Origin: Thermoanaerobaculia bacterium
GTDB lineage: Bacteria > Acidobacteriota > Thermoanaerobaculia > UBA5066
Direction of reading: 5' to 3'
DNA length: 33,387 nt
Assembly: GCA_022071945.1 (NCBI GenBank)
Contig: JAJVIN010000053.1
Location: 1 to 33,387 of the forward strand
How positions within the stretch are numbered: position 1 is the stretch's first letter; every line of letters begins with the position of its first letter. Position numbers and translations under genes: made by a program. A model generated the notes under the pieces. That model worked only from the letters and a program-made list of their open reading frames with translations, searched no databases and had not been told where the DNA came from. Positions 16,069-24,431 of this stretch are shown here, one piece after another.

Positions 16069-17980
16069 TGTCTCCCCTCCTGCGCCGGTTTCCTACTGGC
16101 GGTCGCCCGTCGCCCGCCGCGTCCTCGCTGGCGGTGTCCTCCTCGGCGCGGGGCTGCTCGCGGAGCGGCTCGGCGCCGGCCATGTGTGGACCATTCCGCT
16201 CTATGTCGCCTCGATGCTCCTCTCGGGGCTGGACTGGCTCCGTCACGGTTGGAAGGAGCTGGTCCATTGCCGAGAAATCGGGATCGAGCCGCTCATGGCC
16301 GCTGCCGCTGTCGGCGCCGCGGCCCTCGGGCTCTGGGACGAGGCTGCCGCGCTCGTCTTCCTCTACGGCCTGGCGGAGTCCGTCGAGCATCTCACCTACG
16401 ATCGGGCCAAGCGCGCGATCGAGCGCCTCCTCGACCTCGTCCCGGACGAGGCCACCCTCCTCCGGGACGGAAGCGAGGTCGTCGTTCCGGCCTCGCTTCT
16501 CGAGCGTGGGGACCGGATCCGGGTCCGCCCGGGTGAGACGATCGCGACAGACGGCGTCATCGAGGAGGGCGAGTCGACGGTCGACGAGTCGAGCCTCACG
16601 GGAGAGTCGATGCCGATCGCCAAGGCACCCGGAGCGCGTGTCTTCGCCGGCACGCTGAACCAGACGGGGAGCATCGTCTTCCGGGCGACGGCGACCACGA
16701 GCGAGAACTCCGTGAGCCGCCTCGTGAGGCTGGTCGAGACGGCGCAGAAGTCCAAGGGCCGAAGCCAGCAGCTCGTCGAGCGGTTCACGAACGTCTACTC
16801 GCCTCTCGTCCTCGGGGCGGCCGTCCTGCTCCTCCTCGTCCCGGTCGTGACCGGCGGCGACTTCTCCCGATGGGGGCGCTGGGCCGTCGTCCTCCTCGTC
16901 GCAGCTGCTCCCTGCGCCCTCGCGATGTCGACGCCCGTGGCGTTCGCGGCGGGCATCTCGGCGGCCGGCCGGCACGGCATCCTGATCAAGGGCGGCCGCT
17001 ACCTCGAGACGCTCGGGCGGATCCGCACCGTCGTCTTCGACAAGACGGGGACCCTCACCCGCGGTCGGCCGGAGCTCGTCGTCCTCGAGCTGGCGGATGG
17101 CGTCACCGAAGTGGAGCTCCTGTCGAAGGCTGCCTCCCTCGAGGTCCGATCGGAGCATCCGCTGGCCGCGGCCGTCGTCCGGGCGGCGGAGCAGAAGGGC
17201 GTGGCCACCTCCGGTGTCCTGAGCGGCTTTCGCGCACTCCCCGGGTCGGGAGTGGAGGGCATCGTCGACGGTGAGCGCATTCAGATCCTCCAGCCGAACG
17301 CCGGTGGTTCACCCTTCGGTGCCCTCTCGCGCCGCCTTGAGGAGCTGGCCGGTAAAGGCGTCACGCCGGCTGTCGTACTAGCTGGAGATCGGCTCATCGG
17401 CATCCTGGGATTCCGAGACGAGCCACGACCCGAGGCCGCCGAGACGGTCCGTCTCATTCGGTCGGCGGGCGTCAGCAGGCTCGTCGTCCTCTCGGGTGAC
17501 CGGCCGCTCGTGGCCCAGGGCGTCGCGCGATCCGTTGGAATCGAGGACGCTCGCGGAGGGCTGAGCCCCGCCGACAAGGTCCAGGCTGTCCGGTCGCTCG
17601 CCTCGGAGTCCGGACCGCTCGCTATGGTGGGCGACGGGATCAACGATGCTCCCGCGCTGGCCACGGCCGACGTCGGCATCGCCATGGGCGCTCTCGGGAG
17701 CGACGCCTCGATCGAGGCCGCCGACGTGGCCCTGATGGCGGACAGCCTCGAGCACCTCGACGAGGCCTTTCTCATCGGCAGGCGCGTCCGCTCGATCGTC
17801 CGGCAGAACGTCGTCTTCTCGATCGTCGTGCTCGCGGTCCTGATTCCGGTGGCGCTCACCGGGGCGATCACCATCACGATGACGGTCGTCGCGCACGAAG
17901 TCGCGGAGCTGCTCGCGGTCGCGAATGGCCTTCGCGCCCTGCGCGGCGGACGCGACCACGCAACAACGGCCGCGACATGA
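16061..17980 (+). CDS. P1B-type metal-transporting ATPase with an APC motif
   Basis: A 639-aa heavy-metal P-type ATPase without an N-terminal HMA domain. Visible motifs are TGES (180-183), phosphorylation site DKTGTLT (327-333), SEHPLAAAVV and GDGINDAPA. The membrane metal-site motif is Ala283-Pro284-Cys285 instead of the usual CPC, SPC or CPH. The last membrane helix has HEVAELLAVANGLR, reminiscent of the HEGxTLLVxxN motif of P1B-4 pumps. The substrate therefore cannot be read off directly. A divalent metal such as Co, Zn or Cd is plausible from the operon. I chose ATG 16061 over an in-frame start at 16010 because the upstream part is read inside the PII gene and is not conserved-looking. 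The gene ends in a strong terminator. Confidence 0.93.
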   Translation: MADVSPPAPVSYWRSPVARRVLAGGVLLGAGLLAERLGAGHVWTIPLYVASMLLSGLDWLRHGWKELVHCREIGIEPLMAAAAVGAAALGLWDEAAALVFLYGLAESVEHLTYDRAKRAIERLLDLVPDEATLLRDGSEVVVPASLLERGDRIRVRPGETIATDGVIEEGESTVDESSLTGESMPIAKAPGARVFAGTLNQTGSIVFRATATTSENSVSRLVRLVETAQKSKGRSQQLVERFTNVYSPLVLGAAVLLLLVPVVTGGDFSRWGRWAVVLLVAAAPCALAMSTPVAFAAGISAAGRHGILIKGGRYLETLGRIRTVVFDKTGTLTRGRPELVVLELADGVTEVELLSKAASLEVRSEHPLAAAVVRAAEQKGVATSGVLSGFRALPGSGVEGIVDGERIQILQPNAGGSPFGALSRRLEELAGKGVTPAVVLAGDRLIGILGFRDEPRPEAAETVRLIRSAGVSRLVVLSGDRPLVAQGVARSVGIEDARGGLSPADKVQAVRSLASESGPLAMVGDGINDAPALATADVGIAMGALGSDASIEAADVALMADSLEHLDEAFLIGRRVRSIVRQNVVFSIVVLAVLIPVALTGAITITMTVVAHEVAELLAVANGLRALRGGRDHATTAAT

Positions 17981-17989
17981 ACGGTGAAA

Positions 17990-18042
17990 GGCTGGACGGC
18001 CGTTCGCACGTGCCGTCCAGCCTCACTTCCCGGCGTGAGGCT
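17990..18042. terminator. Overlapping bidirectional terminators between convergent genes
   Basis: Hairpin 1 is an 11-bp perfect stem GGCTGGACGGC (17990-18000) / GCCGTCCAGCC (18012-18022), followed by TTTC on the minus strand. Hairpin 2 is an 8-bp stem AGCCTCAC (18019-18026) / GTGAGGCT (18035-18042), followed by TTTCTGC on the plus strand. They share bases 18019-18022 and so exclude each other. Hairpin 2 fits the plus-strand efflux operon and hairpin 1 the minus-strand Met-rich gene. Confidence 0.8.
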
Positions 18043-18050
18043 TTCTGCGA

Positions 18051-18959
18051 CTACTGGGCGGCACCCATTCCCATGCCGCCGCCCATGCCCCGGCCGCCGT
18101 TCATCATCGAGCCCATGACGACGTAACCGTCGTTCGTCGCGTTGTCGTTCACGACTGCGTACGCCATGACCATGCCGGACGTTCCCTGGTTCATCCGCAC
18201 CCGAACCTGCAAGCCGGCATCGCCTGCCGCGAACTTCGAGTGAACGTCCGCGAGCACGTCGTTGAACTGGTGGGAGGAGTAGCCGGCGAGAGTGAACGGG
18301 AGGCTCTTGGCGCCGGTGCCGCTCGGTGTGGATCCATCGGCATCGACGATCTCGAGGACGCCGGTCGCCCCGCTGGACGAGGTGGCGACGACGTTCACGT
18401 TCACACGGTTTCCGGGCTCGGGCAGGAGGCCGAGCATGTACATCGCGTACTGGTCCATCCCGTAGCCGCCGCCCATCGGCATCGAGTTCATCCCCATCCG
18501 CGCCGGCATCCCCATGAACGCGAGGCCGTAGGCGCCGGCACCGGTCTGGTTGTAGACGCGGATCGTCGCCGCAATCGGGAAGGTCGCGGAGACGCGCAGA
18601 GCGCCAAACCCGGCGTTGAGGCCGAAGTTCTTCTGGAGCACGTCCGGGAGGTACGTGATGGGCTGAGAGAGGTTCACCGTGGTCGTCGCCGTCGGCGCCG
18701 ACGACGCAGAGTCGGCCGCGTGGTAGTACACCGTCGCCGTCCCTGACCCCGAGGCCTTGATCCAGAGATCAGTCACGAAGAACGAGCTGAGCTTCCCTGC
18801 GCCGCGGACGGCAGCCGGGATGACCAGATCTTCGTTCCCGTACGTCATGCCGTCCCCCGGACCGAAGCCCGGCCCCCCGCCCATCTGGGCGAAGGCCGGC
18901 GCACCGGTAAGCGCAGCGGCGAGAGCAACTACTCCAAGGACCGTCCCGGACTGTCTCAT
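18051..18959 (-). CDS. Exported Met/Gly-rich protein, possible metal-binding
   Basis: A 302-aa protein with a clear signal peptide (MRQSGTVLGVVALAAALTGA, cleavage after AFA). The mature part looks beta-rich, with Ser/Thr/Val strands, and has two methionine-rich clusters: one in the middle (MGMPARMGMNSMPMGG, about residues 150-175) and one at the very C-terminus (MGSMMNGGRGMGGGMGMG). Met clusters of this kind bind Cu(I) or Ag(I) in several periplasmic proteins, so copper binding is a reasonable but unproven idea. I do not recognise the family. ATG 18959 is preferred over an upstream in-frame ATG because GGAGG lies just before it and the signal peptide begins there. It converges with the efflux operon. 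Confidence 0.82.
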   Translation of the reverse strand: MRQSGTVLGVVALAAALTGAPAFAQMGGGPGFGPGDGMTYGNEDLVIPAAVRGAGKLSSFFVTDLWIKASGSGTATVYYHAADSASSAPTATTTVNLSQPITYLPDVLQKNFGLNAGFGALRVSATFPIAATIRVYNQTGAGAYGLAFMGMPARMGMNSMPMGGGYGMDQYAMYMLGLLPEPGNRVNVNVVATSSSGATGVLEIVDADGSTPSGTGAKSLPFTLAGYSSHQFNDVLADVHSKFAAGDAGLQVRVRMNQGTSGMVMAYAVVNDNATNDGYVVMGSMMNGGRGMGGGMGMGAAQ

Positions 18960-19030
18960 CTGACCTCCTTCTCTTCCTTCGGGCTCGGCCGCCTCGGATC
19001 GAGGGTCGGGATCCGAAGATCTCCCATATG

Positions 19031-19058
19031 ACCATACTGTCTTGCGACGAGAAGTCAA
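19031..19058 (-). promoter_or_regulatory. Sigma-70-like promoter of the Met-rich protein gene
   Basis: On the minus strand TTGACT (19053-19058) and TATGGT (19031-19036) are separated by 16 nt. Transcription would start near 19024, leaving a 5' leader of about 65 nt before ATG 18959. No inverted repeat typical of a MerR-family site was seen between the boxes. Confidence 0.55.
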
Positions 19059-19395
19059 CTAGCGCCAGCCCCGTTGTGGGCCGCTACGCTTCATTCCGTC
19101 CCCGAAGCGGCCGTCATAGCGCCACGACAACCGTCATGGCGAGTCCGGTCACTCCGCTGTCTCTTCCCACGTGCTGGAGGTTCTGCCGATGGGCATTCAC
19201 GTCACGGGCTTGTTTGCGTCGAGGAGCGCGTCGTACTGCCCCCCAGACGCGGCGCCCTGGGGCTGCGGCCGGCATGGCCGGGACCCGGCTCTTTGTACAT
19301 GGCCGACTGCTGGTTGGGGCGTTGATCTGAGTTCGACCGAGTCCATGCTCTAGGGCCCGTGCCCCCTACCGTCCTCCCATCGAAAGGAGGACGGC
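19059..19395. other. Junction region between metal module and mobility module
   Basis: About 340 bases with only short, low-quality open frames on the plus strand. No RNA gene, repeat or att-like sequence was recognised. It must contain the promoter for the plus-strand operon that begins at 19396, but I see no convincing -35/-10 boxes. Confidence 0.35.
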
Positions 19396-19623
19396 ATGCA
19401 CACCCTCACCATCTCGATCCAGGGCGCCGCGAACGACTCGACGAGCGTCGAGCTCCCGGACGACCAGGCGCTCCCCGTATACGTGAAGCTCAAGGAGGTC
19501 GTGGCCGGGACCCGGGCGGCCCGGCGGTCCAGCCGGAGGGAGGCCGGCGCCGCCGCTGACGGCAGCGCGGCTGACGCGGGGAAGAACGGGACCGGCGACC
19601 TGTCGGCCGACCTGGACCACTGA
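19396..19623 (+). CDS. Small hypothetical protein opening the mobility operon
   Basis: A 75-aa protein. The first half (MHTLTISIQGAANDSTSVEL, then LPVYVKLKEVV) looks like a short beta-alpha domain. The second half is an Ala/Gly/Asp-rich disordered tail. The start is well supported by GAAAGGAGG just upstream (19382-19390). It is the first gene of a tightly packed run of plus-strand genes. I cannot assign a function. Confidence 0.7.
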   Translation: MHTLTISIQGAANDSTSVELPDDQALPVYVKLKEVVAGTRAARRSSRREAGAAADGSAADAGKNGTGDLSADLDH

Positions 19624-19630
19624 GGCGCCG

Positions 19631-20041
19631 GTGATCTCCCTCCTCATCGCGGGGGCCTGCGTCGCCTTCGTCCTGTCCCTGCCGATCTCGGCGACGCGGG
19701 CTGGGCAGACGCTCCGGAGGTGGGCCGGCGTGCTCTTCCTCCTGGCCCTCGCCCCGGCGCTCTTCATGGGGCTCGTCGGCACCATGGGCGGAACCGTCGC
19801 CGCCTCTCAGGCGACCGGGGGCGGGATCGGAGACCTCCTCGGGACGGTGCTCGGGCTCCTGATCCTCTCCCCTCTCGCCTACGGGATCCTCCAGCTGCGG
19901 AAGCGGTTCAGCCCGAAGAGCCGCGACCCCTGGGCGGACTACGTCGACCGGAAGGCCGCTGGGAAGAAGGTCGTGGACCCGAAGGCGGCCAAGCCCGTCC
20001 TGCCCGGCGGCACCTTCGGCCCGTTCGGGGGCACGCCGTGA
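19631..20041 (+). CDS. Small membrane protein with three predicted transmembrane segments
   Basis: A 136-aa protein from GTG 19631 with hydrophobic segments at about residues 2-21, 31-55 and 64-88, then a basic cytoplasmic tail (RKRFSPKSRDPWADYVDRKAAGKK) and a Pro/Gly end. The N-terminal two segments with a Gly-rich loop could resemble a small TrbC/VirB2- or VirB3-like subunit, but no specific motif proves it. Its stop overlaps the start of the following ATPase (GTGA), and that ATPase has no membrane segment of its own, so this protein may be its membrane anchor. Confidence 0.75.
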   Translation: MISLLIAGACVAFVLSLPISATRAGQTLRRWAGVLFLLALAPALFMGLVGTMGGTVAASQATGGGIGDLLGTVLGLLILSPLAYGILQLRKRFSPKSRDPWADYVDRKAAGKKVVDPKAAKPVLPGGTFGPFGGTP

Positions 20042-21654
20042 ACCTCCTCGACATCGTCGGCTCGCTTCTCCACCGGGAGCGAAAGCGCGCGTACGAGCAG
20101 GCGGTCGGGGCCGAGCTCCCGAAGCTCGCTCCGCCGAAGCCGTCGTCGACGGTGATGGAGGAGGTCCGCGGCCGGCTCGCCGGTCCGGGCGCCCTGACCT
20201 TCGGTCGGCTCCCCTCGGGAGAGATCGTCAGGGTGAAGGGCGAGACCTCGCTCAAGAGCGCCCTCGTGATCGGCGCGCCAGGCTCGGGAAAGACGAGGTT
20301 CCTCCTCGGGCTCCTGACCGAGCTGATCGCGCGGGCGCTCCGCGACGAGGCGGAGATCGAGCTCGTCGACCCCAAGACCGAGACCTACAGCCTCACATGT
20401 CAGATCCTCGCAGCGCTCTACCTCGACGGCGACACGGCTCTACGCGACGCGATCCGGCGACGGGTTCGCGTCATCGACTGGTCCCGCGATGCGGTCTCCC
20501 CCGTCACGCCGTTCGACAACGCCGAGGGGATCGTCTCGAACGCCTACCTCGCGCACCTCCGCACCGACGCCACCGTCCAGGCGAGCCCGCAGACCTACAC
20601 AGAGTCGCTGAAGCAGGCCCTCTTCATGCTCTCGTGGTTGCTGACCGAGAAGGGCTTCCCCCCGAACCTCCGGTTCGTCTCGAAGCTCTACTCCGATCCC
20701 GCGTTCCGCGCGAAGGTCATCGCCGACGTCGCCGAGCCCGACCTCCGGAACTACTTCGCCGAGCTGGACCGCCACATGGCACGGCCCACGGCCGACGCGC
20801 TCCTGCGGCGGTTCCAGCACGACCTGTCGTTCCCCGAGGTGCGGCTCTCGATCGGCATCCCGCCGGGATCGCTCCGGAACATCCTCCCGGCCGGCTCTCC
20901 TCGGATCACGCTCGGGAACTACGGCTCGGGGATGGCGCTCCCCGCGTCCGTCGGGAAGGAGCGCGCCGCGCACCGGGTGACCGACGTGCTGCTCCGGGCA
21001 CCGCGCAGAAACCCGAAGCGTCCGGGGCTCCTCTTCCTCGAGGAGGCGCCGACGCTCCTGGCCGGCGGGAGCGAGCTGGTCGAGCCCCTGACGACGGCCG
21101 CCCGGACGCTCCGCTCGGTCGGCTTCGGCGTCGTCTTCTGTGGGCAGGACGTGGCGAACGCCCTCCCGGGCCCGATGGTCCGGACCCTCCAGCTCAACAC
21201 CTGGTGGTGGGCGATCTTCCGGTCCCACGAGGAAGCCGACTGGATCTACCCGCACCTCCTCGTCGACTCGGCTGGCGCCGCGCTCTCCGAGGGGGACCGG
21301 CAGAAGGAGTTCCGGCGCCTTATGGTCGGGCTCCCGCGCCAGAAGTACTTCCTCCACGTGAAGGGCGAGCCGGCTCTGCCGATGCGCGCGCCGACCGTGC
21401 CAGATCCGTCAGCCTCCGCGAAGCGCTCGGAGGCCGAGCTCCTCGAGGTCTTCCGCCGGGAGATCGCCTCGGTCTCGATGGTTCCGGCCGCGACGGCGGC
21501 TGACCTCATCGCCCGATTCGAAGCGACCGTCGTCGACCGCGCGACGATTCCTCCGCCCCCGCCGAAGAAGGCCGCGCCGAAAGGAGCCGCGCCCGTCCGC
21601 GGCATCGCGGACCTCCTTCGGATGATGGGCGGCGGGCCGGGGACGGGAGCGTAG
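20038..21654 (+). CDS. HerA/VirD4-type DNA-transfer ATPase (first copy)
   Basis: A 538-aa P-loop ATPase of the HerA/FtsK/VirD4 class: Walker A GAPGSGKT (79-86), a VDPKTETYSL strand after it, Walker B GLLFLEEAPTLL (about 328-338) and a sensor-like segment GFGVVFCGQDVANALPG. Members couple ATP hydrolysis to DNA translocation, often as coupling proteins of conjugation. It lacks N-terminal transmembrane helices, unlike typical VirD4, and ends in a Pro/Lys/Ala-rich linker plus a short helical tail. Start GTG 20038 overlaps the preceding stop by 4 nt. Upstream extension of the frame runs inside the previous gene and is a shadow. Substrate and partners are unknown. Confidence 0.87.
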   Translation: MNLLDIVGSLLHRERKRAYEQAVGAELPKLAPPKPSSTVMEEVRGRLAGPGALTFGRLPSGEIVRVKGETSLKSALVIGAPGSGKTRFLLGLLTELIARALRDEAEIELVDPKTETYSLTCQILAALYLDGDTALRDAIRRRVRVIDWSRDAVSPVTPFDNAEGIVSNAYLAHLRTDATVQASPQTYTESLKQALFMLSWLLTEKGFPPNLRFVSKLYSDPAFRAKVIADVAEPDLRNYFAELDRHMARPTADALLRRFQHDLSFPEVRLSIGIPPGSLRNILPAGSPRITLGNYGSGMALPASVGKERAAHRVTDVLLRAPRRNPKRPGLLFLEEAPTLLAGGSELVEPLTTAARTLRSVGFGVVFCGQDVANALPGPMVRTLQLNTWWWAIFRSHEEADWIYPHLLVDSAGAALSEGDRQKEFRRLMVGLPRQKYFLHVKGEPALPMRAPTVPDPSASAKRSEAELLEVFRREIASVSMVPAATAADLIARFEATVVDRATIPPPPPKKAAPKGAAPVRGIADLLRMMGGGPGTGA

Positions 21655-21656
21655 GC

Positions 21657-21962
21657 GTGGACCCGACGATCCGAACCGCGCTCCGGCTGTCGGCGCTCGC
21701 GATGCTCTACATCTTCGCCGCGCCGGTCTACCTCGTCCTCGCGATCGGCCAGTGGCGCAAGGTCGCCCGCGGGCTCGCCATCGTTCGGCAAGGCTCGATC
21801 GCCTGCCCTCACTGTCGCTTCGTGAATCCCCTGAACGTCCTCTCCACCTGCCACCGCTGCGGCGTGACGGAGTTCGGGAGCCGCCTCTACTGCTCCAACT
21901 GCCGCCAGGTCACGCGCTGGTTCGACTGCGCGCGCTGCCACGCCACCATCAAGGTCTTCTGA
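21657..21962 (+). CDS. Membrane protein with a double zinc ribbon
   Basis: A 101-aa protein from GTG 21657. One hydrophobic segment lies at about residues 10-32, followed by a short basic stretch and four Cys pairs: CPHC, CHRC, CSNC and CARC. The four CxxC pairs should form two zinc ribbons on the cytoplasmic side. Only 2 nt separate it from the ATPase gene, so it is probably a partner that tethers the ATPase or binds DNA at the membrane. I do not recognise a named family. Confidence 0.82.
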   Translation: MDPTIRTALRLSALAMLYIFAAPVYLVLAIGQWRKVARGLAIVRQGSIACPHCRFVNPLNVLSTCHRCGVTEFGSRLYCSNCRQVTRWFDCARCHATIKVF

Positions 21963-22035
21963 TCGTGATCACGCTGTCATTCACCCGTCGTAGGAAGGAG
22001 GCGCCGAGCCGTATAGCCCCTACCACCGCCTCTGT

Positions 22036-22326
22036 ATGTCCGAAAACCACTACGGGATCCTCGTCCCCGCCATTCAACCGCCGACAGGCGTCCTCGATAT
22101 CGCCGACAGCGACTGGGAGCCGCTGCGATCGATCGTCCGAGAGAAGCTCGACGGGAGAGTCGAGATCACGACGCACCGTGCCCTTCGAGTGCTCCTCCTT
22201 GGAGGAATCCTCGAGGTCCCCACGCATCTCGTTCGCGTCTGGTCCACGCACCCGCTCGAAGACATCGCGGCCGTCGTTCGTCCGGAGCTCGTCCGGATCG
22301 CCAACACCCACATCGAAGCCGTCTGA
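22036..22326 (+). CDS. Hypothetical protein, 96 aa
   Basis: A small soluble alpha/beta protein with no recognised motif (MSENHYGILVPAIQPPTGVL, then ALRVLLLGGILEVPTHLVRVW). Codon use is GC-rich at third positions like the neighbours, which supports coding. No Shine-Dalgarno precedes the ATG; instead there is a pyrimidine-rich leader (accaccgcctctgtATG) like those of two other genes in this module. The gap after it (22327-22577) holds no gene I can support. Confidence 0.6.
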   Translation: MSENHYGILVPAIQPPTGVLDIADSDWEPLRSIVREKLDGRVEITTHRALRVLLLGGILEVPTHLVRVWSTHPLEDIAAVVRPELVRIANTHIEAV

Positions 22327-22577
22327 CGGCCCAACCCGGCCGACCGCCTCCCCCCGCACGATGCCACCGGCCTCGCCGGAGTCGCCTGCCGCACGAACGA
22401 CCTCCCGCGCCTCGTCGCCCGAATCGAGCGCCACGACCGAGGGAGCCCATCAGGAGTGCCGCCGGCCTCCGGCGAGGCGCGGAGCATCGCCCGCCCCTCT
22501 CGATATCACCCTTGGGCGGACGACGGAGTCGGCCGCGCGCGTAGGTCCCACGGTTCCGTTCCTACCCCATCACCCCT

Positions 22578-22796
22578 ATGGACCAGCACCCCTCAAAATC
22601 TCCGGCACCGCCACCGAAGCGGCGCCGCCGTCGCCCGTTCTGGCTGCGGCTCACGTTCCGGCTCCTGCACCTCGTGTCCGTTGCACTCTTCATGTTCACG
22701 AAGTTCATGGAGACGGCGCTCCGCGAACCGCTCGCCTGGGCGATCCTCGGCCTCGCGGTGGTCCTCCGGACCCTCTACTCACACTGGCTCCAGTAA
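22578..22796 (+). CDS. Small membrane protein, 72 aa
   Basis: The N-terminus has a Pro-rich, strongly basic segment (PPKRRRRRPFW). Two hydrophobic stretches follow, at about residues 24-45 and 50-66. A cytoplasmic basic N-terminus with a helical hairpin in the membrane is expected. No family recognised. The start ATG follows a pyrimidine-rich leader (ccccatcacccctATG) rather than a Shine-Dalgarno. It may be another membrane component of the ATPase module. Confidence 0.65.
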   Translation: MDQHPSKSPAPPPKRRRRRPFWLRLTFRLLHLVSVALFMFTKFMETALREPLAWAILGLAVVLRTLYSHWLQ

Positions 22797-22906
22797 TCGC
22801 AGGGACGAACACCGACACAAACCTCTCACAGGGTCCGTGCGTGCTCCCGTCGCCGGTCGCCCCGCTCAGGTTCCCCTCAGCCCCGTCGGCCCTCTGCGTC
22901 GTGCGA

Positions 22907-23677
22907 ATGCTCCGGGCGGCGCCGGTCCGTGACGCGCTCACGGCCGCCTCGTCCGGCCCTGCCAGGAGCACGCCGTACGGCCGACGGGCGCTGAGCCCCG
23001 GGACGCCCTTCCCCCAGGTCTCCACTCTTGAGCGACAGACGCATCCGACCACACATCCCTCCCCCTCTTTCGCGGTTCCCCAGGTTTCTTTCCCCCTCGG
23101 CGTGGACCGAACGCGGTTCGTCCACATCCGAAGCGGGACGGGGCGGCTCAGCCTTGCGTCGGTCCACGAGGTGGCGAGTCGGTTCCTCGACGACCCCACG
23201 ATTCGAGAACTCCTCCTCGGCTACCTCGCGTTCGACGTCGAGGGATGCCGCGGGAAGCTCAGCGGCCGGGTCCAGCTCGACGACGCGGCTCGGGAGACCG
23301 CGAGCACGTTCCTCCGAAACCTCCCGTCGCTTCTGGTTTCGGGCGGCGGCGTCCTGCTCGTCGATTCGAGTCCCGCGCGCTCGGCAGGCGTCCTCGGTGT
23401 CATTGAGGAGACCGCCCGCGCTCGGGGCGTCATCGTCCACCGCGAGCGGGCGTCAGCGGGTCTCAGCCTCGATCGCCGTCGCGCGCTCCTCTCCGCGCCG
23501 CTCGTGATTGTCGACGGCTCTTCGTCACTACGAGAACCCGTCGCTGACGTCCTCATACGAAGATCGGAGGCCGCGCGGCTGACGTTGGCCGCGTGGCAAC
23601 CGAAGCCTTCCGAAGTGCCCCCGTCACCTCTCGATACGTACCGACATCTCCGCCTCCCCCAACTCGTCCGTGCATAG
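22907..23677 (+). CDS. Hypothetical protein with a possible Rossmann-like C-terminal part
   Basis: The frame ends at 23677. The coherent part begins around residue 60 (VDRTRFVHIRSGTGRLSLAS) and contains alternating hydrophobic strands and helices (GGGVLLVDSSPARSAGVLGV, then APLVIVDGSSSLREPVADVL), which suggests a nucleotide-binding-like or flavodoxin-like fold without a recognisable P-loop. ATG 22907 gives 256 aa but with a Pro/Ser-rich N-terminus. GTG 23102 would give about 192 aa starting at the conserved-looking part and may be the true start. It overlaps the winged-helix gene by 8 nt, so they probably act together. Confidence 0.6.
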   Translation: MLRAAPVRDALTAASSGPARSTPYGRRALSPGTPFPQVSTLERQTHPTTHPSPSFAVPQVSFPLGVDRTRFVHIRSGTGRLSLASVHEVASRFLDDPTIRELLLGYLAFDVEGCRGKLSGRVQLDDAARETASTFLRNLPSLLVSGGGVLLVDSSPARSAGVLGVIEETARARGVIVHRERASAGLSLDRRRALLSAPLVIVDGSSSLREPVADVLIRRSEAARLTLAAWQPKPSEVPPSPLDTYRHLRLPQLVRA

Positions 23678-24431
23678 CACCGACCGCCTCCATGTCGTCC
23701 ACCCCGCGACGGAGCCGTCGCTCGGTCTCTCGCTCCTCGGGATCGACCTCGGCGCGTTCTTCCTGGCGGTCCGCGAGATCGGCCCGGACCCGGCCCTCGT
23801 CCTTCTCGTCGCGCGGGCGCTCGCCCTGCGAAACCGCTCAGCAGTCTCGTTCCGCACCCTCGGGTGGGTCCTCGGGATGCGCCGCGCGGCAGTCCTTCGG
23901 TCGCTCCGGAAGCTCTCGGACGCGGGAGCGATCGTCTGGCACGACGAAGCCGACCGCGGCGTCATCGCCGTCGAGGTCATCGGCGAGCTTCCAGGGGAAC
24001 GCCCGCTCTTCGGCCCGGACGACGTGCCGCCGTTCTCCACCCACGCGATTCCGACCTACTGGTTCGTGCAGGTGCTCCCGCTCGGAGGTCGCCGCGCGTT
24101 CCTCGCCTACCTCTACCTCCGGAGCCGCGAACGCCGCGATGGGCTGACTCCACCTCTGATGGTCACGGCACTCGTCCGGGCGTGTCGCCTCCGGTGGCAG
24201 TGGCAGGGTCGGTTGGTCCTCGCGCGGCTCCGCAGGAGGGGCCTCGTCTCCCCCATCGGCGGGAGCCGGTACGCGGTGCTCGATCCCCGACCACCGTCCG
24301 GTCGGGAACGTCGCTTCCTGCGCTCCCTCGACCTCGGCCTCCTCCCTCCGACGGCGACGGGACGGCTCGCCCTCGTCGCGGCCTTCGTCATCCCGCTCGC
24401 CCTCGTTGCTACCGCCCTCTTCCTCCTATGA
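23670..24431 (+). CDS. Winged-helix protein with a C-terminal membrane segment
   Basis: A 253-aa protein from GTG 23670. A winged helix-turn-helix is likely at about residues 45-95 (VSFRTLGWVLGMRRAAVLRS), and a second one around 155-200 (GLTPPLMVTALVRACRLRWQ). The last 25 residues are a hydrophobic segment (LALVAAFVIPLALVATALF), a tail anchor. Two winged helices in tandem are found in replication initiators of plasmids and mobile elements; a membrane-anchored version would hold DNA at the membrane. It overlaps its neighbours on both sides (8 nt and ATGA), placing it in the same unit as the second ATPase. Confidence 0.72.
   Translation: MHSTDRLHVVHPATEPSLGLSLLGIDLGAFFLAVREIGPDPALVLLVARALALRNRSAVSFRTLGWVLGMRRAAVLRSLRKLSDAGAIVWHDEADRGVIAVEVIGELPGERPLFGPDDVPPFSTHAIPTYWFVQVLPLGGRRAFLAYLYLRSRERRDGLTPPLMVTALVRACRLRWQWQGRLVLARLRRRGLVSPIGGSRYAVLDPRPPSGRERRFLRSLDLGLLPPTATGRLALVAAFVIPLALVATALFLL

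Noticed and set aside
22456-22932. Plus-strand 158-codon frame overlapping the 72-aa membrane protein
   Set aside because: Arg/Ser/Pro-rich translation without structure; the overlapping small gene has clear hydrophobic segments.
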